DNA of 64,000 nucleotides from Whalleya microplaca (GCA_022497155.1 MU385716.1:682001-746000), one strand, 5' to 3'. Numbered from the stretch's first letter, positions 44,668 to 58,053 are shown. Program-made: numbers and translations. The notes: generated by a model not told the origin, from the sequence alone.

Positions 44668-46556
44668 TTAGTATTCTCCAACGCTCGCATAAGCAGCCTC
44701 CGTTTTCCTCTTCAGCCACCTCACCCTAACGCTGACGAATCCCACCAAGCAGATGCCCACTACCAGGCCTAAGGTCAGCAGTAACAAGTTAACAGGAATT
44801 GGGTTACCGTGGAACGTCTCGTGAAACAAGAAGTCCAGGGCGCTCTGACTAAAGTTGAGCAATCCCGAAAGACAGATGATGGTACCGTAGACCGTGCCGA
44901 ACGTACGAAAGCCGAATACCTTTGCGCTGTAATCACTGACGGCCGTGTAATAAAATGGACGATAGAGGACGAAGAGGACCACGTTAGCATATGCCGCCCA
45001 CATATACGGCAAAACCCCAAGCACGCCGATCGTCGTCGCAACGGCGACGAGCGTGGAAAGCACGACGACCGTGCTGGTATGATCTAGGATACCCCCGATA
45101 AACGGTATCGAGAAGATCCCTCCCAGAGGTAAAGCAATATCGAAAAAGTGATTAATCTCAATAGCCTTCTCCATGGAGCCGAATATTGCCTGATACTGAG
45201 GGCGGATCGTAGCTACGAAATAGTTGATCCTTGTCATTTGTACAACGGTAAACAAGCATATCAACACGAACCATGGCGAACATATTTGCTCCCATGCTGT
45301 GTTACTATGCATCACACCCCAAACTCCACTTCGTTCGTTGACGGCTTCCTCACGGTCAACTTGCTTATCTGCCTTCGTGGAGCCCAGCAATCCCTCGACT
45401 TCCTGGACAACGCTCTCACGATGATCAAGCTGTTCCTGGCGCAGAAGCGCAGTGTGTTCATCGACTTGGTCGTCCGTATTCGCAGCATCAGACGAGGTTG
45501 AAGGTTCATCAAAGACAGGAGCTGCAATCTCATCGACCATCTCTCCTACAGTCTTATACGACTGTCTTGGTAGAATTGTGAACTGGAGAATGAGGATCAC
45601 CAATGGCACTATAAGGTAAGCAAGAAAGAACTTGTGATGCCCAAATGACCCCTCGGATTTTTCATATATAATGCGGTAGACAAGGAACAAGGCACTGGAA
45701 GCATCAAATGCCCCGGTAAGAAGGGCCAGAATCAGCCCAGAGTGCCGAGGAAAGGCATTCGACAGCTGGAAAGAGGATATATATGTGAACGGTCCGCCCA
45801 GGGCAAGGAATAGGTAACCCAAAAGAAATGCGTCGAAAGGCAGGCGTTTTGCATAGGACAAAAGAAGTGCCCCTATCGTCAGGAGTATGGAACCGAGGAC
45901 TCCGCAGGTTCGAGGGCCATAGTGGTCCAAAATGGCACCAATAGGTAGAGCCGCAACGTTGGTAGCAACAGCGGCGACGGTGAACATAAGGTTCAGATGA
46001 ATCTCCACGCATGTGTCGTCGCCATTACAGATTTCTTGATACGCTCCTTCTTTTTTCAAAACTGGTTTTATTGCAGCATATCCAAAAACAACACCTGCTG
46101 CGAAGAGACAGAATATAACGGTAACAACAATTTGAACTAAGAAGGGAACAGGGTTAGCTTCCTCGTTGGAAGTTGGCGAGGATTCGGGAGCACTTACGTA
46201 TTCGTTTCCACCTGGGCACCTCGAAAGCTCCGACAGGCTGACTGGGATGATCATCGTGCTCTGTGAATACAGGATTCCACTACAGTATCCGGAGTCAGTA
46301 TTCTCCCTTTCAAGACATAATTCGAAGTTCCGAGACATAATTTAGAACCATTGAACTCCCTCCTGCTCCTGAAACAGAAGGGAAAGGAGAATAAGCGAAT
46401 CTGGATGCTACTTACTGATTCGGGTAGTGGGTTGAAGGTGAGTTTGCGTGCTCTAACAGAGGGGTCAAGAGACGATACAGAACCCCGCCGGGATCGTTCT
46501 CCATCAGAGTGGACGATGTGGAAGGTCTCAAGAGAACTAACACGATTCAAAGACAT
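44668..46556 (-). CDS. Major facilitator superfamily transporter, Fmp42/SLC43-like
   Basis: Twelve-helix MFS protein, related to yeast Fmp42 and animal SLC43 amino-acid transporters; substrate unknown. Minus-strand exons 46556-46416, 46258-46198 and 46136-44668 give 556 residues. The N-terminal tail is Ser-rich. Exon 2 ends in VPRWKRI, leading directly into the first helix (ILQIVVTVIFCLFAAGVVFGYAA). Loop 2-3 shows GAILDHYGPRTCG, an MFS signature A variant, and the second half has GGILDH. The central loop is long and acidic (residues about 280-350) and includes a dileucine-type EHTALL segment. The exon 2 acceptor is read as CACAGAG because only this one gives phase agreement with exon 3; a continuous frame starting inside exon 2 misreads the following intron. 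Confidence 0.87.
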
Positions 46557-49500
46557 GATAACAGGAAGTTTATTCCACTAGAAAACTACTTCGCACAACA
46601 CTCGATGGACCTCAAAAGCCCTGAAGAAAACCTCGAAGTGCAGGATACTTATCTGCTTATCTCGTCGGTGACGATACCACTACCTTATACGGGACAAGTT
46701 CGAAAGATAGAAACCTAGAACATGAACTTAAAGAAAGGTGGGGCAGCCATAGAATAGTGTCCCAATGGCGGCAAAAGGGTCAATAACGCTTCAGCAGCAA
46801 AGGCTCGATGTTATTGATGTATAAAATGACGAGAATTGACGTTATTTAGGTGAACATGGTTCTCCTGCAGTAGAAGAGGCACCAGCCAATGGGGAACCAG
46901 CTCTCAGGTACGATGTCTCGACTGGAAAGTCCTGGGGAACGCAAGACAGAGAGACAGAGTAGAAGTGAGAAGTCCTAATAGAATAGAATTATGTCGTCTT
47001 CTCAAGGGATAATAACATGTATGCATACGGCACTTGTGGACAGGTGATGTCAGGTCAAGACTGCTTGACAACCAAGAAGCAGAACCAACCAGAGGCCTTT
47101 GATGGATTGGAATCGCAACCCTGGCAGCCTGGGCTGCCTGGACATGAACAAACAAAATTTTCCGACCTCTGCCGAAGTCGCTTTTCAGCGCCGCGAATGT
47201 GCCCAGACATAAGTAGGTAGGTCAGGAGGCAATGCAACGCAACCACGGGCAGCAAGATCTAAGAATGGTAGTGCATCGTCGAGGGCTCTCAATGGCAAGC
47301 CGCGGGTGAAAATTTTGTGTAATGCTTCAAAGTCTCCATGGCCCGCGTGATCTGTGAGAGAGTGGAGATCACAGGCCATCTTTTAAGTTGGTGATCTTCA
47401 ATTTAGCTGCACGCGCAATTGGTGGCCCATCAGCGCTACCCCGCAAGTGTCCCGCGAGGCCAGGAGGCTCACCGCGTCGTCATCTCTTAGTGGTTCCGCA
47501 TCTATCACAGACCTCAACCATCCCACTGCGCGAGTTCTCAATTGGCCAATAGAAAGGCAAATTCAAATTTTATAAGCCATACATATTCCTTTTTAAAATT
47601 GATGGTATATCGCTACGAATGCTTCTAGAAATAGTATCAAGAAACACCGAGTACTGTTAATTCTACCTTACATCAATTGTACATACGGGAGATCCGGAAG
47701 GGTTCCACTTATACGGCATCTTAGGCGGGGGTGTTCACCGAAAGAGATCAGAAGCCTAGGAGCTTCCTACAGAAATCGTCTTCAGAAACCGTCTATGTAC
47801 TAGCAAGTCTCTCCAAGACTCACTATTTGATTTAACAAATCCCTACATCTGTTGTTACACCAAATGAAGAAGGCATTAATTACCTACATCATCTTATCTC
47901 CTTGAATGTAGGGTTGATCTTCGGAACAGACTCTCTTAGGGGTAGCGTCAGTAATATATATATCAGGAAGTATTCCATGCATCGGATAGGTGCTCTTTAA
48001 CTTCAATCTTCAATTGTCTGCCTAGGGCGACCTAGCAATCGGAATTAGATACATGATTAATATAGTAAGTAACACTTTCACAGTTGCTACTTCTATGATG
48101 TAGCTTTCCAGAGACAATTCTTGAAACCCGTATGACTGAACTCAGAAGATTAGTGCATGGACACAATTGCATAATTACGCTGATATGTACATTCACGGAT
48201 TTTTACAGATAGTCCTCAGCAAGCAGTTCCAATGGTGTCGGTATATCCATCATTCAAGAAGCAACCAGGTTCTTTAGACAAGTAGACTGTGGCAAGATTG
48301 CCCCTCAAGGCTAAGATTCCGAAACTTTATTTAATATTCAAATCCATATTTAGAGTTTCAGCACAGTTGGCTCTTAATTATATAATTTGTAAACATCTCG
48401 CAACGTACCGGAAGACATGCTAGCTCTTAGTAGATAATAGATACAAGCACCTTCATTTTTGCAGTTATAAAGAATGTATACCGCAGCCTAATAAATACAC
48501 CTACTTAAGCCAATTACCTAAAGGAATGACACTAGGAGCAAGCTCTTGACAGCCAGACTAATACCCACTGGCATCGTTAGCTGTGCGGGAAGTAAAATAT
48601 GTGGCACCCGAGGAGGCGAGTCTCGAACAGTCGATGTCGGCAATTAAGCCCGTAAGAGTGAATGATCATAGGATACTAATTCTGAAAACGATCTTGTGTT
48701 AGCAGCTAATTCATCTCGTCGAATCCCGAACGGTGGCCTGGTCCTGGACCGACTCTGGATGTTGGAGCGTTAGATAATGTCAATAGAGTATACTGAAACA
48801 CAGTCTGTAGACTCCTTGTTGTATGGCCAGTCATTAAAATGGCAAGGTTGAAGTTTATTAAGCCGACGCAAGGCACGGCGGCTGTGACTGTCTGTAGTCC
48901 TACAACGAGACCAAGGCTCTTATTAAAATGGACGATGTCAGTATAATGACTAAAGCCTAAGGGTGAAAATTTCCGGGTTATTCTTAGATGATATGACAAG
49001 ATATCAATGAATCCCCGGACCCCGAAGATAAAAACGACACTTCACATGAACTGTCCTATGTAATGGGCAGTAGGCAGGAGCTTAATGATTAAACATTTAC
49101 TTGTATTCTCATCCAACACTCAGCAAAATACCCCAATTCACCGAGTAAGAGCCTCAGATTCGTATATCTCGAGGATTACCTAATCGCCACCTCCCACCCC
49201 AGTCTTCCCTCAGTAACATCTCGCCTTGAAAGTAGGATCATATTTCTCGTCTCGCAAATTTGTTGGACGATGTCAATGTGTTCAGGTAGAACCATCGTGA
49301 TGGATAGAACACCGAAGGCAAGTACGAGTGGCATCCAAGTATAGAATAGGGACCGTCAACTTATAATTCCGAGAAATTCATCGTTACTCCAAATGCCGCG
49401 AGCGCAACCATCTAGCTTTCGTTGAGACCGCTCTCCGGGGAAAGCTCAACTACCCATTCGCAAAGCCAGAAATATACACAATAAAGATTAGATTTGCCAT

Positions 49501-49635
49501 GCCACCATCACACGACGAGCAGACCTCATAAAATTACAGGTAGTATTGACGCGGAAGATGGCACAAGGTATCCATGAGAAAGCAATAGAACCCGGATCCG
49601 TATGACTCAAAACACACTACTCCAAATCATGACGC
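46557..49635. other. Gene-poor AT-rich region
   Basis: About 3.1 kb without a supportable gene. The first 700 bp upstream of the MFS gene hold its promoter. 47.5-49.6 kb is AT-rich with frequent stops in all frames. A tRNA-like TTCGAGA loop near 48624 (minus) fails to fold. Possibly decayed repeat DNA, but I cannot identify a parent element. Confidence 0.5.
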
Positions 49636-50977
49636 CTATGCGTCTGTGAAAGTGATGATAGCTTGGCCACCATCCTGGAGTCCAGTCTATTACAGATTAG
49701 CTTGTGAATGTCATTTACAAGTGACGGGAACAACAACTTACGGTGCATCCGGTTCCACCATCTGGGTATTCACCGCCGTGGACGTAGCATTCCGAGTTCA
49801 CATCGCCCGTGATATCGATGTTGTAATCGAGGTTGGCGGGCGAGTTTCGGAAGAGAGAAATGTAGGTAATTCCATCCGGAGCCTTGCCGACACCAAGAAT
49901 GGTAGGGGCCTTGTCACCACATTCGTCGTGACGGGTGGCGCAATCCCAGACACATGCATCCTGATGAGAGATTCCACGCTGGTTGACATAGTATTGCAGA
50001 GTAGTCATCTTATTATCCCAATGGTAGTATCCGTCCTGCAAGATGTTGGCCAGGTCATACTCCTTGCCTGGCTGTGTGTCCACGGGAATGACCATGGCCT
50101 CGGTACCTGGGTAATCAGTACGGCAGAGGGCACCGTTCTCTGACATCTTGTTCTTGATGGTGACACCTCCTACACCCTTCTCACATAGCTTGTTAGACGT
50201 GGTCCGGGTTAGTTCAAGGTAACCGTTCGAGTTGCAGTATAGACCGCCAATGGATTGCAGCGTTGATCCTTGAGCCGAGGGCCATTGAGACTTGACATAT
50301 CCTTCAGGGCAGGCATAGGAATAGAAACCTGGATTCCATTCGCTGTTGCCTTTGATGCCAGTTACAATGTTGCTGATCGAGATGTCGATGCCAAAATGGA
50401 AGGAGGGTGTAAACTGGAGACCACTCCAACCACCGAATCCAAGGTAGTCCAGAGCAACAGCACCATATTTACTCGGGAACTCGGTACATTTGACTGTATC
50501 CTTGGGGAATTCAAGATCAACGCCCTCACCAGAGCTTGACGACCCGTCATCGGACGAAGTAGCAGACGTTGAAGATGGAGCAGCAGAAGAGGTGGTGCTG
50601 CTGCTACTGGCGCTGGTGCTAATCTTCTGCATAAACACAGCATCCTCCTTAGAAGAGGAAGATGAAGGTGCAGGCGCAGAGGAAGAAGTGGTGGAAGGAG
50701 CCGGAGGAGGAGGAGTGAAGGTGGGGGTGGTCTCGCCGACAACAACGTACAGACCCTCATCCAAGCCGGCTTTGGCCTCCTCAATACCTACTTCCTCGTT
50801 GCCCAACATATACTGGGTAACAGTAGCGGGAGCATAAGTTGTCTCAACCTTCACATCACGCTTCTCGGCTGGTGAGTTGTGCTTCTTGTGATGGTGGTGA
50901 CCATGATGGTGGGGTTGAGCGACAGCGCCAGAGGCCAGAGACGCCGCAACGGCGATATTCAAGATCGTGGCCTTCAT
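49636..50977 (-). CDS. Secreted SUN-family cell-wall protein (GH132)
   Basis: Member of the fungal SUN family (yeast Sim1/Uth1/Nca3/Sun4), secreted proteins with reported beta-glucan activity acting in septation and wall remodelling. Minus-strand exons 50977-49742 and 49686-49636 give 428 residues. Signal peptide MKATILNIAVAASLASGAVA is followed by a His-rich stretch, a Kex2-type site (AEKR), a Ser/Thr/Pro-rich linker (about 90-165), and the Cys-rich SUN domain starting near DLEFPKDTVKC with GFGGWSGLQ, YSYACPEGYVKSQWP, GGLYCNSNGYLELTR and NSECYVHGGEY. The last exon is only 51 nt and supplies TGLQDGGQAIITFTDA; without it the frame would run into intronic codons. Linker composition makes it a likely target of the O-mannosyltransferase encoded here. 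Confidence 0.93.
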
Positions 50978-53900
50978 GTTCGTTGACCAATGGTTCTTTC
51001 TTTCCTAATTATTTTCTCCTTTCTAGCTTATGCGGGACTGGTAATAATGACCTAAAGTCGTCACAGTTCTGTGCGAAACTATTTGTCAGTCTGCCAACTT
51101 ATTACAGAATGGGGAAATAGTGGCCATGAAGTCGGCACGAGGTCGGCGTGAGATGGTTCTTTGTGCATTGAAAGAGACGAGGGCAAAGCAGCCACTGGAA
51201 AGGACAAAAAGCAGCAGAATATTGGGATCTGTTCAGACTTACCGATTGCTGGAGTTATGCTGCAATGCCTATCGGTACCTGGCAACGTGTAGATAATATC
51301 GAGTTTGGATTGCCAAAGAGAAGGAATCCTAGATATTATTTTTGTTCGTGCCGTTCGTATCTGCGTACAGTAACGAGTGTGGTTGCGACCCTAAAGGAAT
51401 GTGGTAGAGAGTGAGTTGCCTGACTCTCAGTTGGATGGAGAAAAAAGTCGCGATGGAGGTGTGAAAGGAGGTAACGAGCGTGTGGAGGGAGGGAAGAAGG
51501 AGTTGAAATTGTTGCTGGCAAGGGATGGAAGGAGAGACACACACGGAGGGAATGGGTCAAGGGTTCAAGAGCTTAGCTGGTTAGGAGAGCGAGATGAGGC
51601 CACACAGGAGAGATGCATCCAATGGGAGTATCCACCTCTGGATGTTATTTAGAAGTCAACCAATAGCAACAGTTCTGCCACTATAACGGCTAGACTATAA
51701 TTGGTCAATGCTACGCGCTACTGCAAGGTACGGGGTATTCTTTTTTGCTATGTAGAATCTTAGTACACATGTAGCCAAGTTACTGGCTTGTCGGTACTAT
51801 GTCTATCGATCGCTACTGAGATTAATAGGAATTGGCACATGCGCTAGTACTAAGAGTATACAACTATGGATCCTAGCGGTAACAGGGATGTGCTCCAGGG
51901 CGATGTGATCTGACAACCTAACCTAAGTAAGGCTACCTAGGTCCCGATCCATTCGCCATTCCCCATTGTTATCGAGAGGGAAAAAGCTTGCTCAGAATCG
52001 TGCCCAGTGCTGGCCAGGTGGGCATCGCTAATGTGTGGCCAATGGGAATCTTTGTGGCCTTCACTTACTTTGTACATGTAGAATGCAATACTGAGGTGCT
52101 GAAGTAATTGGAATGCTCTACTTAGGGAGTTTGAACTGATGGATGCCATCAAAGGGTCTTGAGAATGGCCACGACCATCTAGACCGACCATAGATATCTT
52201 TCTCTGTCTATTTAATTACACTTTCTTTGTCCCGCTCCCTTCGCGCCTGGCCTCCTAATAAGAAGTAATCGACGTTGTATTGTTGCGACGCCTGCCGCTC
52301 TTAGTCCAACACACTTCCACTCCTTTTTTGTTCAAATAACAGAGTCCGGAGTAGAAGTTGATACGCATGTATTGGCACATTTGTACAGGGTACACCTACT
52401 GCCTTTGTTGGTAGTGGTAGCTAATTCTATGATTATTATTAGACTAGCGTGGCGACTAAATACCTAAATAGGCAAGTTTTAGGAAATTTATTGGCACCTG
52501 TATGCAGTAAGTACACGCCGCTTGTGGATATGCTGCGTGTCAGGTTCCCTGTTTAATTACTGTAATTTCGGAATTTACAGTGAGGAACTTATTGTCTCTG
52601 GATGTCCCTTTCTCGATTTGATCACAGCCGGAATCTACATTCCCAAGGAATTTATTTTTCGGTTCATGATCTCCTGTTCCTCTGGTGGTCCTGTACACAG
52701 ATGTATATATTCTTTGGCGTTACTGTCGCGTCTAATTGAGAGTTGCATTAACGAGGGAAAAGAAGAAAGAAAAAACCTCTATGGCTGTGATTTACGTCAA
52801 CATCACCTACCTCTACATGGTATTACCTAGTAAGGTGGTAGTATTATATGCAGGTACAAGTTATGTCAACAACTATCAATGAATTGACCATTCTGCCATT
52901 GTAACCTCTATACAAGTTTCGTAACACCTGCCAAAGTAAGGAAGACTCGTATAACATATTTCAACGAACGTTATACATAGTATGATGGCCTTGCCTTTGA
53001 TAAAGGCGCTAGGATCGGACGAGACTTATTAACAAACAACCTGACAATCTCTTGTAGCCATCCACACAAGGCGGATGCGCCAGCCGCGTTCAGTGTCCAG
53101 CATAATCATGCATGGTACCCATGCACTATGCAGATTTACCACACCAAGCTAACAAAGCTAAAAGGTGCTTTTTGCTAGGGCTTGAAAGCTAAAAACTTGA
53201 TTTAAACGTCTTTCGCATTCAGCCTGCTTCGGATATAAGTAGTACGTGTTGGCAATCTCTCGTGTGGATCGTCCACGCAACCGCTATGGTTTGCGTGGCT
53301 ATGCTATCCTCGGCTAACACCTGAATTTACCTGCTATTTTCTGACAGTATAAGGGGGCAGGTAGTGCGTCTACATAGTATGTCAAATCGAACCACATCTC
53401 CAGGGCACCTCCTGAGCAGCTAGGCTGTTCATATCAGCCACCGATACATAGTCAAAGGGGAATGGTTCTGCTAACTTGATTCAGAGGGAATTGAATTTCC
53501 CTTGAGATGTAGTTGCTTGTAACTATGTAGGTTTGAAAAGATCACTTAATAACATTGCCCCGAGAATACGCGCTGGATTATATCACCGTACTGTTACTGT
53601 TAAACGCGAACACCAAGAGTGTGTTGTCATTGAGTTAGGTTCTATTCCTAACAGCGCTATACGGCTGCTTGCTTTGTTAGCTTATGTCCAGGGAGTCATC
53701 TAGCCTGAGAAGGCCTCACAAAGGTGGCAGTTATATTCGCACAGAGGTAGGTAGTCATGGTCAAATGCACCTCTGTGTAGTAGATGTTGGATAGTCGCAT
53801 CTGGGGAAACGGCCGAGCCTAGTGTATAAATGATGCTTAACTTCCGCAGAGATGACCTTGACCCCTGTTATGACTCTCTAACAATATTTTACATTTGTCT

Positions 53901-55046
53901 CAAGTGTAAGCGAGTCTTCTCTGCCGCTATTGAGTGAGATCTTAGCGCACACGCATTATGGGAACTGTGTGTCGACATGCCCAACTATAAGGTTGGTGGG
54001 TAGACTGGTCGAAGCAAATACCACTCAGGTTTACAGTAGGGCAGCCTGCTATCAGAATTTTATCAAGTATCAAGGTCAGTTTTCATTCAATCATACGACC
54101 TGATCGATGTAAACCTGCGCACCGCTGGTCAATCCCCTTAACCTGGTGCCTCTCAAGCTCTTCGTGAGTCATCCATGCCACTTCGTTGTCCATCACCTTC
54201 GCCATCTCTTCAAGTGGTGGGAGTTTCCTATCTCGATATAGAAGAAATATGTTATGACTGTTTCAATCGCAAAAATGAGTAATAGGAACTAAAAAGCAGT
54301 GTTAGTCGATGCCTCGTTGTGAAGCTTATATGTAGTAATGACAATGATAATTATCTATAGCGATTATATTTAAGTCCTTTTTATAGTCAGCATACTTTGT
54401 GCCCGTTTCTCTAAGCCACGATGGAATGGAAGGACACGATACGTCCGTAGTAAAAAAAACCCCCCCGAGATACATAGGTATGATAACGACGCCCTTAGCT
54501 CTCACATGGTTCGTCAATACCTCAGTGATATAACTGCCCAGGAAGACTGGCTTAGACTTATGCAGCAAGTCAGGTAGGATACCAAACCTCATACACTATT
54601 CCCAAACAAGAGGCTTGTATATAGTAACACTTGCACGTATTTCCAACGACGTCCTTACTAAGCAAAAGAAAATATTAAAAGGCACCCAAGACCTCAGATG
54701 GCTGGATATCTATTCACTCATAGAAAATATCGTCACGTGTTCCGCCAGTGTAGCTAGATCTTCTGTGATGATTCACCGCTGTTTAATCCGTACCTTCGGT
54801 GCCCGTTTTCCGGATGCAGGCCGGTCTATTCCGGAGCCCCTCCTTTCTCCTCTTGCCGCCGGGGCGATGTATGTGGGGTATCCGGCCCGCTATCCGTTAA
54901 GTAGTCAGGTAGAATTAAATGTCCAAGGCGACTCTCTATGCCGACTCTACATGCCGCGTGAATATAAACTTACGACATAGCAATAAATATATACCGTTGG
55001 ACTATTTGAAGGTATATCGAACGAACACAAGTATGCTCATACAGTC
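50978..55046. other. 4-kb gene desert between SUN and GH95 genes
   Basis: Begins with the SUN promoter; 51390-51560 is purine-rich on plus, so pyrimidine-rich on the SUN strand. From 51.7 to 54.6 kb the DNA is AT-rich with stops in all frames and no recognisable element. Frames at 52522-52830 and 54615-54980 lack domain, signal or splice support. Confidence 0.5.
54963..54968 (+). promoter_or_regulatory. TATA box of the GH95 gene
   Basis: TATAAA about 80 bp before the ATG at 55047. SYGGRG-type CreA matches (CCGGGG and GTGGGG) lie near 54860-54880, a further 85-110 bp upstream. Binding is inferred. Confidence 0.4.
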
Positions 55047-58000
55047 ATGCCTACAACATTACATTTATTTCTGCTCGGTTTCGGCATAGGATTAGCCGAG
55101 TCGAAATCGCTTCGTTCTTCAGTTCCGGCAACATTCGGCCCTGGGAACACTGATGACTGGATTCTCAAAACAGGTTATCCTATTGGTAACGGCAGAATTG
55201 GAGGTTGGTGACCCCTTACCCATTCCGCAGTCTCTTTACTACCCGTTGTTTTAGCCATTCCTTTTGGAGAACCAAAATCTGAGAAAGCCGTGCTTAATAT
55301 TGACTCTTTGTGGTCTGGTGGCCCTTACGAGGCGGAGGTAAGTGATTAGGATATATATCTAATTGGATATATGTTTACTTTTTGTAGAATTACACTGGCG
55401 GTAATCCTAAAGTTGAGAAGTACTCTGCCTTGGCCAAGATTCGCCAATTCATCTTCAAGAATGGCACTGGTGGTAAGGAATCACGAGAAAAGGATATGAC
55501 AACCACCAGCCTTTGACATATTTCCTTTAGACGTATCGCCTTTACTGGGCTCAAATGAGAACTATGGGTCATACCGTGTTCTAGGCAACTTGAGTGTCAG
55601 CTTGGATGGTGTCAATAACTACGACAGCTACGGAAGAACTCTTGACTTGACTACTGGAGTTCACAAGACGACTTTCAGTTCAAATGGCACAGATTTTACC
55701 GATACTTTCTTCTGTTCTTACCCAGACCAAGTTTGTGTATATGGTATTTCATCAAGCAACCCCCTGCCGCGGATTAATGTGTGGATTGAAAACTCATTAA
55801 TGTCAGAAAGCCCAGCGAATGTTTCCTGCGGCGATGATTACTCACGCTTGACTGGATATACTCAGACTGGCCGCCCACTGGGGATGAAGTTTGATGCTAT
55901 CGCGAGGATTCCGGTACATCCTGGAGAGACCTATTGTTCCGATGATGGGAAATTGATAATCAACCCAGACAAGGGTCAATCATCAATCTTCATAGTCGTG
56001 GGTGCAGGAACGAATTTTGACCAATCGAAGGGTAATCTACAGAACAATTACTCGTTTGAGGGTGAAGACCCAAGTTCCCAAGTGGAAAAAGTAACCAAAA
56101 CAGCAGCAGGGAAAACGTTTAAAGCACTTCTTTATTCCCATGTTCCGGACTACAGCGAGCTTCAGGGTGCCTTCGACCTAATTCTACCCGACCCTGAAGG
56201 CTCTGCTAATAAAGAGACCTCAACACTGATTGCGGAGTACAAGACTAAAGGAGTGGGTGATCCATATTTAGAAGCTGTTCTGTTTGATCTATCTCGACAT
56301 CTACTCATCAGTTCATCGAGAGAAAACTCACTTCCCGCGAATCTCCAAGGACGCTGGTCTGAAGGACTTACGACAGCTTGGAGTGGTGATTACCACGCAA
56401 ACATTAATCTCCAGATGAACTACTGGGGAGCGGATCAGACTGGTCTTGGTCGGACACAAGATGCTCTCTGGAACTACATGGAGCGGAACTGGGTCCCACG
56501 AGGCTCGGAAACAGCGCGGCTGCTGTACAACGGAAGCGGATGGGTTGTGCATGACGAATTGAACATTTTTGGACACACCGGCATGAAGAATTCGGCAACC
56601 TGGGCAAATTGTTAGTAAAGGCAGGATTCTGCCATTTCTCGACCTATCTAGCTAACATACACGTGTTGAGACCCGGCTGCTGCTGCTTGGATGATACAAC
56701 ACGTATGGAATAAGTTCGACTACACTCAAAATGTCACCTGGCTCAAAGAGCAAGGTTATCCGCTCATCAAGGGAGTTGCAGAGTTCTGGCTTTCGCAGCT
56801 GCAAGAAGATGCATTCTTCGAGGATGGCTCCCTCGTGGTAAACCCCTGCAATAGCCCTGAACACGGACCGACGACGTTTGGATGTGCTCACTATCAACAA
56901 GAAATTCACCATGTCTTTGAAGCAGTATTTTCAAGCGCGCCTCTCGTATCCGAGATGGACTCTGCCTTCCTGTCTAGTATTGAATTTAGCTTATCTAAGC
57001 TCGACAGGTCAGTACCCAGAGTCACTTATTTCCTCATCTAATCAGTTCGGGGAGCCATATACTCGCGACATATGTCTTTAGAGTTGCATACCCCTTGTTC
57101 TCTACAGACTATACTCTTGATAACTCCTAGATGCTATCTATTAGAGTAATTGCTGACTCCTTAATGTGGAGTAGAGGTCTGCATTTGACCGCCTGGGGAG
57201 GTCTGAAGGAGTGGAAGTTACCGGACTCTTACGGATACGACGAGAAGAGTACACATCGTCACTTATCGCACTTAACTGGCTGGTATCCTGGATATTCAAT
57301 CTCTTCATTCGAGAACGGCTATGTAAACTCGACGATCCAGGACGCTGTTAAGGAAACACTCATCTCGCGAGGCAATGGAACTGCTGATGATGCAGATGCC
57401 GGGTGGGCGAAGGTCTGGCGGGCTGCCTGGGTACGTATAAGAGCATGTAGCTCTAAACCCCCAACCTTCTTTCTTCAAACTGCACCTGGAGTTTCTTAGT
57501 CTACGGTAGCTAATCTGCAGTAGTAAGTAAAACATCTGCAGTTTTCTCTATAGGTCTACACCCCCCACCCCCCGCCCCCCGGCTATCTGGGGAAATATGT
57601 TGAACTTGCCGGAAAGGTGACCATTGAAAGCTGATATAACCCGATATATTCGCTAGTTGGGCCCGACTAAACGACACTGAAAGAGCTTACAATCAACTAC
57701 GTTACGCCATTAGTGTGAATTTCGCCGCCAATGGCCTAAGCATGTATTCAGCTACGAACGCGCCGTTGCAGATCGACGCCAACTTCGGCCTTGCAGGTGC
57801 CATACTCAGCATGCTGGTGGTTGACTTGCCACTCAGGCATGCGAGAGTTGGCGAGGTCAGGACTGTTGTCCTAGGCCCTGCCATCCCGGATAGGTGGAAA
57901 GGAGGGAGTGTTAAGGGGCTCAAGATCAGGGGCGGCGGGTCTGTGGACTTTAGTTGGGACGACTCAGGGCTGGTTACGAATGCAAATTTGTCGGGTAGCC

Positions 58001-58053
58001 GAACCCGGGTTAGACTCGTTAATGTCCGACAAGATTTACTCGCAGAGGCGTAG
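55047..58053 (+). CDS. GH95 alpha-L-fucosidase, secreted; last intron junction out of frame
   Basis: Glycoside hydrolase family 95 (1,2-alpha-L-fucosidase or related alpha-L-galactosidase), acting on fucosylated glycans such as plant xyloglucan. Exons 55047-55203, 55255-55337, 55388-55472, 55531-56610, 56671-57007, 57175-57430 and 57657-58053; about 797 residues expected. A signal peptide ([15 protein letters not shown]) precedes the N-terminal beta domain. Catalytic-domain landmarks are [11 protein letters not shown] (the two Asn), LKEW...[14 protein letters not shown] (Glu) and [16 protein letters not shown] (Asp), all present. Joining exon 6 at its GTACGT donor to exon 7 leaves one extra base: GCCTGG ends in phase 0, while exon 7 needs phase 2. 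A G-run (CCTGGG) at the donor suggests a 1-base insertion, or an unusual splice. The gene may be mildly broken or the read wrong. Confidence 0.85.
57561..57580. repeat. Three C6 runs in the last GH95 intron
   Basis: Three runs of six C separated by single A and G. On the minus strand this is G6-rich and could form a G-quadruplex; such tracts also cause sequencing and replication slippage. It lies in the 226-nt intron beside the frame problem. Confidence 0.8.

Noticed and set aside
45148..45501. Antisense frame within the MFS transporter
   Set aside because: Overlaps conserved transporter codons; no domain of its own.
48600..48660. tRNA-like T-loop (TTCGAGA on minus)
   Set aside because: No matching T stem, acceptor stem or anticodon arm can be drawn around it.
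54615..54980. 121-codon frame upstream of GH95
   Set aside because: Overlaps the likely GH95 promoter (TATA box and CreA-like sites) and has no recognisable domain.
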